Source: Eleginops maclovinus
Lineage: Eukaryota; Chordata; Actinopteri; Perciformes; Eleginopidae
DNA: 64,000 bases
Reading direction: 5' to 3'
Assembly (NCBI RefSeq): GCF_036324505.1
Contig: NC_086352.1
Coordinates: forward strand, 27,856,312-27,920,311
Part shown: positions 11,382-22,309 of the stretch, one piece after another
Layout of the letters: each line of letters starts with the position of its first letter
How positions within the stretch are numbered: the first letter of the stretch is position 1
Made by a program: the position numbers and the translations under genes
Notes under the pieces: model-generated
Seen by the model: the letters and a program-made list of their open reading frames with translations, nothing else
Told to the model about the DNA's origin: nothing
The model's database searches: none

Positions 11382-14300
11382 TCAGCGTCTGTGGAAGGAA
11401 ACTTGGAAACACTTCTTGAAGAATTTCTTGAACTCTGTGTTAAAAATGGTGTAGATGATGGGGTTTAGAGCGCTGTTGACGTAGCCTAGCCAGGTTACGG
11501 TGCTCATCAGAGCGGGAGGGATGTCACAGGTCAGACAGATGGCTCGCATCGTGTGCACCACGAAGAACGGAGTCCAGCAGAACAGGAAGCAACCTGCATG
11601 AAATGGGAAAATTAGACTTAGTCATTAAAGAAAACGATGCAGGCGTTTTGAACAGAAATGACAGATTTACTTGTTCATGGATCTTTGTGCCAGGCGTAAA
11701 ACTAAATATTGTGACACCATTTGCCACTCAATCTGTGGCAATGCGTGTCTGGGGATAGTTTTTCTCTAACCAATTAAGACATTTGTTTTACCATCTTTCT
11801 CGTTTTGTTGGCAGGATCGGTAGAGTTACATAAATCAACAATGTGTATACTGTCAGAGGGCTCAAAGCAATTAAAAATGTTGGCACAGTAATTTTCTTGT
11901 GAAGAGTAAATCCTATTTCTTCTTTGGGTTTTACGGCCAACTAAGTTCTTTGCAAAAAGTCAAACGTGGTTACTTCTGCTCTTCTATTTAGTTTTAATCC
12001 AAACTTCTGTAATGAGCTGTGAATACTGTGTATCACACCAAACTGTGAACGACTGTCAAAAGGGGAGGAATTACTCAGACCTCGCATACTTAAAGGGCCC
12101 TATAATGCTTTTTAGGATATGGCTATGCTGTATTGTTTTATATAGGTTTTGTTGCATGGCTAAAATCTGTGTTTACCATAGGTTTATGCCTGGAAAATAT
12201 GTTTGAAAATCTTTCTGTTTCATGCCTGCTGAGTTAAAAAACATCTGACACACAAAGTGTTTACCAATTTACTACATGAAGAGGTTTTGTACTCAGTGCT
12301 GTGTGAAGAAAGCAGAGAATCCACATGAGAGAGAGGGCAGGATATTTCACTTCTAACTAATAGACTCTAGAGCTGCTACAGGCCGCTGGAAATGACATTC
12401 TAGCTTGAGTGAAGCAGGTGAAATGACCCTAACACTTTAAGGTCTGACGAATAATAAAACTGCATTTACCCAAAAAGAGATGAGATCAAAGTTTGAACAT
12501 GTGGGGATGCTTGCGAACATCAAAAGTAATCCCCAATCTTGCGAAACATTGAAAGGCAGACAAGCACAGACTTAAATATACAAGCTTGCATTACAAGGTT
12601 GGCAGGTACAAGCACCAAATATAAGACTAGCACTACACGTGCAAAACCCTAATCTGAAGCACGTCTTTCTGACTGATTTATATACCACACTAGGTGTCAA
12701 GCTCAATGTGAGAATATCACTTCAATGTAAGACCTCAGTATGTAACTGCAGGCAGAAAATCTAACCTAATATATTAATAACCACATCCCTTCACCCGTCT
12801 CATCTGAAAGATTAAACCCTCTCTCCTCGGAACTGATGTCATTCATTTTTAGTATTCCGTGTCTTTTCACCACCCTAAAATCCAGCTTTATTGAAGAAGG
12901 TGTCAATGCGCTTCCCTGTGACCTGACAGTGTGACTTTAAATGATTCATGACCAGACTGACTTCATTAAAGGCGAAGTACAAATGCATGACCCTGATTAA
13001 CTCCAGTCATCACTGCTCCGGGGACTTGGATACGTTTTGGACTCCTTGATTTTCTTTTTCTCCTCACAGATTTCAGTGCCACACTTTAAAGGATGGATAA
13101 AGATACAGAGGCAGACATCTTTTGAATCTGGAAATAAAGCAGATTCCCAGTTAAATATTCTGTTGTCATTAAAAAATGGCGATTAAGCCTATGGCCTACA
13201 CACTGAATTACTGTACAGTAACATATAACTAACTGTGTGTCTGTGACAAGCTCATGTGTCCAAGACTGCTAAACCCTTTAAAGGGGCCCTATAATACTAA
13301 TTTCCAGGTTTCATAATGGTATTATGTGCCTCTACTGTGATGTAATGTTTACACGCTTTAATGTTCAAAAAGCTCTTTATTTTTCTCATACTGCCTGTGC
13401 CACAGCACCTCTTTTCACCCTCTGTCTGAAACCAGAGCCCAGTCTGAGCTCTGTTGTGATTCGTCAACCCCTTAGAGATGTCTTGCCCCTGAGCCTATCA
13501 AATTGTCGGACGCTAACCAATAGAAGATGAACCTTTATTTTATCCCCAATAGGTCTGAATATTCATACATATAGATACATTATACAAACACATGCGCAGA
13601 GAGATTCTGTCCGAACAGGCTGCCAGTTTGTCCGGCGCCAGGGAGCGGTTCAATAGTAAGGGGTTCAGCACTTGCTCCTGGGTGGCACCCAGGAATTAGT
13701 CTCTCCAGGCCTCTCCAGCAATCAGTCCACACTCCGCATTATTTTGGTCCGATCGGGGCGTGAACCGACGACCTTTCGGTTCCAAGGCCAAGTCCCTACA
13801 GACTGAGCCATTTCAGCCCCACATTACATAGTGATGTCATCATGTTACAGAAATAAACAAAGGAGACTAAGTTTAACACAGCTGCTTTGTTTTCACTCAA
13901 ATAGAAATACAAAATCAATCAGGGCTGAAACCTTCAGGAATGCCATTTTAGCTGACCACACAGAGACAGACAGATTTTATGTTGCTCTTGCGGTCCGAAC
14001 TTAGTGTGAAAACATAATTTACAGACCTTCTTCAATCTAACCAATGGTCTGACTGTCGAGGAGGAAATTGATAACCAGCCTTTAATAAGCTGAGTTTCAT
14101 TCCTTGGTGAGGACCATGAATAACTTTGTCATTGAATCACACTAGGCTGTTTATCTCGGATGTCGTTATATGTTGTGACAAAAAAGGATCCGAGCCGTTC
14201 CTCAGCTTTGTGCTGAGAAGTTGATGGATGAGATGTATGTCTCTTTTTCAGGAGATTGAAGAACTTTGCATAATATGCCACAGCTGTGCTGTCAGTAGGG

Positions 14301-17300
14301 CATTATGCATCACTTCTTATTCATGAGATGCATTAAGGCCGGCGCTAATAAAACTATGTTAAAAGTAGGATCTGTGTCAGTTATGTAGTTCTGTCGTAGT
14401 ATTTTAGGCACTCTAACATGACAGGAACTCTAATTAACAGCACACTTGATTTTTTTTTGACAGATTTCATTTATTACCAGACAGCACTGACAAGTTTGAG
14501 TAGTGTTGAAATGCAGCTACCTTTCATATAGTTTATCATACTTGTGTTTATGTGGTCCAACTATTTTTATATAACGTGTGAGTATTTCATTATAGGTGTA
14601 AAATAACAACGCTTAGATGGGATTATTAAACATTTACTGTCATCATCTGAATGAGATGATATTTTTTTATTAAAACGGGACACCTTTTGTGTGTTCCTGA
14701 CTACAGTTTAAAGACCCCTTCCTTCAATGAAAACTGTGTTTATAGTTTGTTGTTGCTTCACTGCAGAATGATGTTGGGTGTTTTCACATTTACTTGCTGA
14801 AAGAGAGGAGTTTCTCTGTGCTCGCATTTAATCTAAGTTTAGAACCTGACCTATCTTTAAGTTCAATGACATCACAAACAGCGTTAAGCCAATCAGCGTC
14901 CCGAACGTAGCGTAAGTGTGATTTGAAAAGCAGTTCACATTCACTGAGAATGGACTTTTCAGTGAAGCAGAAAATATCTTGGATTAATGTTTAAATAACA
15001 ATTATTTTCCAATGACAGAAAAGAGGAACAAAAACATATCCACAGCATTCTTTTATATTCCCAATAGAATGTCTGGAGGGGATTTTTCAAATACATAATA
15101 AGATGCAAATGATTATACCTCGCTGAGCATTGCATAAATGTATTTCTATATTTCGCATTTTATAACTTTTAAAAAAAAACGCAACATATGTTGTTTGCCT
15201 CCTTTTTTAGCTAATTCCTGCCTGTCCCGCTGGCTTTACCATGAACTCACTGGAAGAAAAAAACCCCACCATATCATCTAATAGATTGAAAAAGCAATTG
15301 TTTCCAAAAAGTAACACAATTATTGTTTTATATAATAAAAAATGGGGTATCAATACAATATTGCCACGCAAAATATGGCAATACAGTGCTTTATCTATCT
15401 GCTACCCCACTCCTAATCGAAATAGGAAAATGACATACCGGTAATAAAGAGTTATTATCAGAAAATGAAAGGCTCAAATCTTGTCAGGTATTGTTAGTTA
15501 TTCATGTGTTGTATACCTCTGCAGACTACTGATGGTGATGTACCGATGGGGATTGTAAATAATCAGCTTGTGCTCAGGTGAACTCTTTACTACTGACATA
15601 GATTAGTGTGGACGGTTTGGTTCTGCCATAGGTCACTAAACTGAAGTTGGCTGAAAACCTGCTGAGCACCGCAGTTTGAAGGAGTAGTAAATTGTACAAT
15701 ACTACATGTTGGATAGTATTTTCAGATAAACCTGAGTAATCTTTGGTGGGTGGTTGGTCCAAACAGTGACATGTATGATACCAGATCTCGGCCTGTTTAT
15801 GCAGGGGGGGACGGCGTGGCACCATGTGCAACATAATAACTGGATTGAGGGCTTTAAGCTATAATGGCAGCTCCTCGTTTAGAGACAGCAAGTCAAAGGT
15901 GAGGCTTTTATCCACGCACTCACAGGGAACCTGCATAAACCTCCAGTTCCTGACATGCAAGACAACAATAATTAAACTGTTGACAAGATAATGCGAATGT
16001 TCTGTTTTTTTCATCAAAAGTCCATTTTATCTTTCAAAACGGGGCAGGTAAACATTTCAGAAAAATAGTATTCAATCACGTAGAAGAGCTGCTGTTGGAA
16101 AGGTGTTTATAATTTATTTTCTGATCTGTTTGATTAAGAGGCACTACAAACAGCTGCTGCAGTGCCAATTTTAAACAGGGTCATAATTACCATATTGAAC
16201 TGTTCATCACTAAAACACCTCAACTACTGTCATGAGCAATTCCCCTTTCATTTCCTGCTTCAGTGAATACATGGATGTCTAAAATACACAAGTGGCTAGA
16301 ATCTAAGGCACAGTGCCCCTTGAAGAAAAAACATTTCAGCTTGAAAAGAAAAGAAAACTTCGATAAGATCTTCTACAAGTAAACAAAACCTTAAAGGTTA
16401 TCGTCATTGTTTGATTTTGTTACAAATATAAAAGTGAGGCCTAAAGCGAGAATCTGAAAGAAGTTGAATCTGAATAGCTTACTGTTTGGAATACTTTTCA
16501 AAATATGATTTAAAAAGCTGAGATTGAAGACAAATAATGAATCAAAATTAAAAAAGAGTCCTTTATTTCTCAGACATAAATCTGCAAAATAAATGTTTGT
16601 TTTTTTTAAATTCAGGTTACTAACAACGCCAAAACTGTGCATATTTTGATTTGTATTTGTCAAAGTGAAGCTGATAACGACTTTGGTTTTTTAGGACATT
16701 TTAATGCTGAAATGTACATATTATACCTTTTCTAAATAGGTCTCTCACAAGTCCACAAACTATAAAGAGGTGAAAACAATTAAAAACAGTTTTAAGTGAC
16801 AGCTCCTGTAAAAATAAGCTATTGTTAAACATTTTTTACAACTTTGGGTCGGATAAACATCTCTATTTAGGTATCCCGCTGAGACTGAGTGATGGTCCTC
16901 ATTAACCGCTGGTGGACATCATCTGTGTTTAAAACGTTCTGCTACTGAAGCATTTTGCAGCTAAGGCAGCTTAAACAAATTTGCAGCATGCAAGCTGCAC
17001 ATTTAGATCTCATAAATGTATGTATCTAATGTATCTGCAATGAAAGAGCAACAATCCTAAAACCCTCTATTTTTACTGCCATCCACAAGTGATCTTCGAA
17101 CAGAGCAGAGCAAATTAATTTCCCTTAGAAGGCATTTAATATGGTTAATTATCTTGTCATTGACCCTCCCTTATTTTTGTTTACTTTATCGTGAAGCTGC
17201 TTCTCACTCAACATGTACATTACACCCCCGCCCTCAATCCGAAAGTGTCCTTCCATTCACCCTTGGATGCATTAAGTGTAGAAGAATTGCTCACAAATTA

Positions 17301-20300
17301 CTTTGGTGAAACAAAATCCAGTAAGGGACCAACTGTGGTTCAGGAGGTAGTCCACCGATTGGAAGGTCGCTGGTTCAATCCCCAGCCATTTCAGTCAGCT
17401 GTCAGAGTGTCTTTAGGCAAGATACTTAACCTTAATTACTCCTGATGGCCAATGGTTTGTAGGTGTGTGAATGTTAGTCACCCTAAGCAGATGGCATCTT
17501 GTAAGGCAGCTTCTGTATGGATGAATGTGAATGTATGAATGCTGACTTGTATATGTAAAAGCACATTGAGGGGTTGACAAATTAGAAAAGTACTATAAAA
17601 ATGCAATAAATTAATCAAAACTTCTCGCCACCTGAACAGTTTCTTCCCCTCCGCTACAGTCTTCATCAACAATGCCCGGGACCCCCCACTGACAGTGACT
17701 TTTATCCAGCCCACAAACATCATGCATTACATTAATGCACATCATGTGGACAACATCTTGATCTTTTTTTTTGTAATACTGTGAGCCATGTTCATGCTCA
17801 GCTCTGACTCTATTTTGCACATTTTTGTCGGCACAGCTCTCCACTTTGAAATACAGTTCACTGTAGTTTGCCATATATTCATTGTCCTAAGTGTTTTAAT
17901 TTTTGAGCTTTTAAGGTTCTTTGTACAAATTTAAATCTGGTGAAAATAATTGTCTATATTCATTTTAATGCTAAATAATTTCTTAAAAATACTGACCCAC
18001 TATCACAACTTATTTCCTGAGATTGTTTATGATTTCTTCACATGCTTAGACCACAGCAAACTTGATTCTGATGACCCTTATACCAAAGCTTGAACTACAC
18101 CTGGACGAACTATAAAGTAGTTATTCATAGTTATGGATTAAAAACACTGCTATGGTTCTTTAACTGTGTTTTATTTAGATTGTGCTGTCACACCTGCTTC
18201 TGATCACACTCACCTACTACGACAGGCAGCACCTTCATGGCTTTCCTCTCCCTGCAGTTGATCTTGGCTCTCTTCTTGCGGTGCACCTGGCTGTACGTCA
18301 CCGTGGGCACTGAGTTCTCTCTGTACTGCCGGGGATAAGGGATCTCCTGCTGCATTAAGTCACCTGTGTCATCCAGCCGAGACTGGGCCAAGTCCCTTTC
18401 GATGATCCTCGGCAGAGGCATGGGCAGAGGCCCGGGAATGGTGCCTGTAAGTGGTGGGAGGGCGGTGGCGACAGCCGCATGCTGCAGTTTCCTGCAGGCC
18501 TCGATGCTGCTGCGTAGTTTGACCTTACGAGTCACCTCCCAGTGTCGCAGCCCACGAAAAACCCCAAAGTAGAGCAGGACCATGATGGGGCAGGGGATGA
18601 AGAAGGAGCAGACCGAGGAATAAACCACGTAGTTGTTGTCCTCCAGTTTGCACTCGCTGGGGTCGCGGTCTGGGACGTTGTTGATGCCAAAGATGACTGG
18701 AGAGGCCACAGCCAGGGCCAGCAGCCACGTGGCTGACAGCAGGACGATCTGTCGGTGGTCCACATGTTTGCGGTTGTAGTTTAATGGGATTGACACGGCA
18801 ATGAATCTGCATAATAAAGGAGGAAGAGATAAAAACAAAAAAAACAAGACTCGTTAAACACTGTTTAAAAATCTGATTTTTTTAATTACTTCAAATACTC
18901 AATTTTACTCACTTACTAAAAAGACAATTTAGACCAGATATCCCAAATTCTCCATTCTGAATGTGATATCTATTTCCTCCAATCCATTTACTCATACCAT
19001 CCTCGTTTTATTGAAGCAGTTAGATTAAAAATGACATAAGAAAAAGATACACAAGGGCCTCCCTGCGGCTCCAGGTAGTCAGCAGTCGTTGAAAATGAAT
19101 TCCTAATTTTTACGGGTTTTCATGAGTTAAATGTAAATTAGCCATTATGCCATGCAGAGACCCTTTGCAGCTCCCATCTGCTTTGTTTCTATAAACACTG
19201 GGTTTTATTCTATCTTCAGCATTAGAGTCTAACACTAAGCTCAAACAGTAATTGTGTAATAAACTGTAGACTGCAGAGTTCGCACTGCATGAATTTATTA
19301 TTTATTGTTCTGCTGCTATCAAACCTCAGTGAGCAACTGTGTAACTGGACCGATTTGTAAACGTGTTAACTCAATCACTTAGCAGAATTACAATTAAAAC
19401 TGAGCAAGATCTAAACTTTACTGTTGCATGGTTTGAACGATACTTACACTTACAATATATTAATAGATTTTTTTTCAGGGGCCAATTGGAGGTAGAGTAA
19501 CAAGCAATACAATACACATTGACACTGTCACTTTATAAAAATGATATAAGTATTTCCTAGCAAACATTGAGCAACATTTGGAGTGTTTCTGTCATCCTGA
19601 CCCATAAAAGTCCACTCTTTTTACTTTCTATTAGCTCTGTTTGTGGTTTCCTCCAACTCCTGACAGAAGTATCTGTCTGTTTCTTTCTTAAATGACAGAC
19701 AAGGTTTTTCTTCAAATAATTCTCACAGAAGCTTTTCCAAAGAGAGGACACATTTTGTGTATCACATTTACAGTGAAGCAGTCATTGGCAGTACAATTCT
19801 TAATCCTCAGGCTCCTTCCAACAATACAAATCTTTATTGAAAATTAGGCCAATACATTACACATTTTGAATTTGCTTGATTTTTTTTCTTTTTTCTTGTT
19901 TGAACTACAGTTAACTGGCACTTGTCAGCATTTGTTCTGCATCTCATAGCCAGCTTTTGTAATTACTAATAAGAAGCGGTGTTTTAATGTTCCTTCCTTA
20001 TAGTTTGCAGACATTGTGTTTGTTCCCTTCAACAGACTCCGGAAAATGGCAGCACTTAAGTTGTTAAAAATAGAAAGGGGTGAGAGAATCGCCTACACCT
20101 TGATTGTTTATGTGAATTTTAATTAAAGCTAATGGACTGCTCATGCATTCTTCAAAGCACAACATAAATTCAGTGCAGGAGAAGAACACTTCTCTCCACT
20201 TATGATCGCAGTGTCGTGAACACTTCACTCCACTACAGCTCTCCATGATTCAAAATCAAAATTGTAGTCTTTACAATACTAAAACATTGTAGCTGATTTG

Positions 20301-20598
20301 TTAAAGGATACACATTGAGTCTTGTTTCTAAATGTATAGATGAATATGAATCATCCCCATCCTCCCACTGGCTTCCTTTTTCCCCTGACCAAACGGAAGA
20401 TTCTTCTCATGTAAAAGCAGAGATACAGGTATGGTTTCTTCATCTGAACACTGAACAGACATACCTGTCCACGCTGATGGCACAGAGGTTGAAAATGGAT
20501 GCGGTGCACAGCATCACATCCATGGTCATCAGGCTGTCACACATCAGCATGTTAAAGGACCAAACTCCACCCTGAAACTACACACACACGCACGCACA

Positions 20599-20673
<75 letters not shown>

Positions 20674-22309
20674 GATAAAGAAACACACAAACACACACTG
20701 ATTAGCTGCCCTAAATCTGAGAGTAAATATGTTTAATCCTCTTGCACCAGTGCAGCTCAGCTAGGGCAAACATTCCTCCTGTGGAACTCGTTCCCCTCGC
20801 CAGACTTCTCTTCAGGTGAACATTAAAGGTTTTAACCTTCACACTGACTTCTTAACCCAGTGGGGACATGGCGACAAACAATAGGCGTAACCCTCTGTAG
20901 ATTAACTGGCTGCGGCAACTGCCAAAGGTAACATGATCACAAATACAGCTAATTAAGGAGGACTTAAGCTGGAAGCCTCGACAGGCAGACTCTGAGCCAC
21001 ACAGATATTAAGAAAGACAGGCAGGTGGTGTTAAATACTTTAATGAGGGCTAGATGAGTTGAAATATTATCATTCATGGATCCTGCCTCTCCTAATAACC
21101 AGCATGAACCCCAGCATTTTCCCTGTCCCTAATTAATCCTGATTTAAGAAGTGAGGGAGGCAGCACTCTGTACTGGATGGTCTTTTCTATTTTATGCCAT
21201 GATGAACTGGCTCTAGATGGTTATGTGAGTAGCTTTCCCTCATCAGATTAGTCCAAGCATTGATGCTTGTCAAAGCAAGGACATCTCAATTATTGCTTGA
21301 TAATACGGGATAATTATTTGACCCTTCGCTATGAAAATGTGTGTTTTATGCACATGAAAGGGACCCCCTAGCCTCCTACACTTGAGAGGAACACCCACAC
21401 CGAAACAGACACAGTAACAGTCAGTGTTTTAATTTTGTTGTTAGTGTTTCACTTTTTTTGGAGTGCCTTTGTTGTTATTTTGCATTTTTGATGGCAGTTT
21501 AGCAGTAGTGTATCACAATTTGCATGTCTTTGTAGTGATTCTGTGGCTGCTTCTCATATTGCATCATTGCAGTTTCGAGTGATTTTAAATGTGTCTTTGA
21601 CATCATTTTGCTGCTCTTTGCTGTAGTTTTGGCACATTTTGTTTTCAATTGTTTGTCATGTTTGCATCTTTGTAGATGTTGTTCCATGTTAAGTTGCCAT
21701 TTTACATGTTTTTGGATCATTTTGGTGTCATTGTTTGTCTTTTTAGAGGTTTTGTGTGTCTGTTTTAGCTTTGCAATTCTTTGTGGTCCTTTTGCTTTGT
21801 CGGTCTCTGTAGTATTTTTGATCATCTTTGAAGTCTAGCTACATTTCTTTTTTGTTGTCAGAACTCTCAGCTGCTGCTGTTGGTTGACAAACTAGAACTG
21901 AACTTCGGTATTTAAGGGTGAAGGCTTTCTGACTGTCAACAGCTTCATACGTCAAAACTCAATGCGCAGATGTCATCCACACACATCCTGATAATTATGA
22001 GCCCGTGCCCCCTTGTGCCCCCTGGGTTGTCCAGTGATCCACCTGCAGGTCAGTGCTTACCTCTGCGTAAACGAAGAGCGGCAGAACCAGCACCGCCAGC
22101 AGCAGGTCTGCAAACGCCAAACTGACTATGAAGTAGTTCGTGGTGGTTTTTAAAGCCTTCTCAAGGATTACGCTGAGACACACGAGCACATTTCCACCAG
22201 TGATGATCACTATAAGCAAAATCCCGAATATCAGCGCAGGAAAGTTGAGTTGTGTGAGCTGCCCCGCAGGCAGCGTGTCGTTGTTCAAATCCGTGGAGAT
22301 GTCCGACAT
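11382..22309 (-). CDS. drd4: drd4, dopamine receptor D4-like GPCR
   Basis: D2-class dopamine receptor, expected to couple to Gi/o at the plasma membrane and lower cAMP. Exons in order are 22061-22309, 20465-20571, 18214-18806 and 11382-11593; phases join to give 386 residues. Hallmarks: Asn40 in TM1, Asp68 in TM2, amine-binding Asp101 in TM3 (MTMDVMLC), disulfide Cys94 with Cys in DPSECKLE, the DRF form of the DRY box at 118-120, two adjacent serines in TM5 (YSSVCSFF), CWTPFF in TM6, NPIIY at 360-364 in TM7 and a C-terminal Cys after KK as a palmitoylation site. [13 protein letters not shown] before TM6 and the four-exon structure match DRD4. The third loop is proline-rich but has no tandem 16-residue repeat. 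Intron 3 is 6.6 kb. Fish have several drd4 paralogues, and which one this is cannot be decided here. Confidence 0.95.
12092..12440 (+). mobile_element. MITE, family A/B-like termini, in drd4 intron 3
   Basis: Starts after TTAA with AGGGCCCTATAATGC and fades near ACACTTTAAGG. The left end resembles the family A and B termini but the interior is only weakly similar, so this is a divergent or composite copy with an uncertain right edge. No coding capacity. Confidence 0.5.
13282..13900 (+). mobile_element. MITE family A copy split by a SINE-like insertion (drd4 intron 3)
   Basis: The left part (13282-about 13545) begins after TTAA with AGGGGCCCTATAATAC and matches 32485-32760, including CTCTGTCTGAAACCAGAGCC. 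The match resumes at about 13823 with AGTGATGTCA...AAATAAACAAAGGAG. The intervening 280 bp belong to a separate inserted repeat. The right terminus is not clear. Confidence 0.65.
13560..13822 (-). mobile_element. tRNA-derived SINE-like insertion, minus strand
   Basis: Read on the minus strand it begins GGGGCTGAAATGGCTCAGTC and has a tRNA A-box-like segment (TGGCTCAGTCTGTAGGG) followed about 40 bp later by a B-box-like GGTTCACGCCC. This is the promoter layout of a tRNA-derived SINE. The body after the B box is non-coding. It interrupts a family A MITE, so it inserted later. Confidence 0.6.
17331..17607 (+). mobile_element. tRNA-derived SINE in drd4 intron 3
   Basis: Contains an A-box-like TGGTTCAGGAGGTAG and a B-box GGTTCAATCCCC, then a conserved body (AGGCAAGATACTTAACC, GTGTGTGAATGTTAG, AAAGCACATTGAGG) and the terminal GAAAAGTACTATAAAAATGCA typical of a common teleost SINE. 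A degraded relative is at about 26630-26905. It lies antisense to drd4. Confidence 0.75.
20579..20670. repeat. CA/TG microsatellite abutting the drd4 exon 2 acceptor
   Basis: About 90 bp of CA repeat with a few interruptions (ACG, ATA, ACC). On the drd4 strand it reads as TG repeats ending about eight bases before the exon 2 acceptor AG (20572-20573), so it occupies the position of the polypyrimidine tract. Confidence 0.95.
21420..21840. repeat. Degenerate T/G-rich tandem repeat in drd4 intron 1
   Basis: Irregular repetition of units related to TTTGTAGTGATTTTG / CATTTTGGTGTC with about 15-30 bp spacing. On the minus strand this produces a lysine- and threonine-rich open frame (21499-21825) that is a by-product of the repeat. 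It resembles the array at 7440-7720 in complementary orientation. Confidence 0.6.

Noticed and set aside
17331..17410. A tRNA gene
   Set aside because: A- and B-box-like motifs are present, but the cloverleaf does not close and the downstream body is that of a SINE. The same holds for 13750-13822.
21499..21825. 108-codon Lys/Thr-rich frame in drd4 intron 1
   Set aside because: Lies entirely in a degenerate tandem repeat and reflects its composition.
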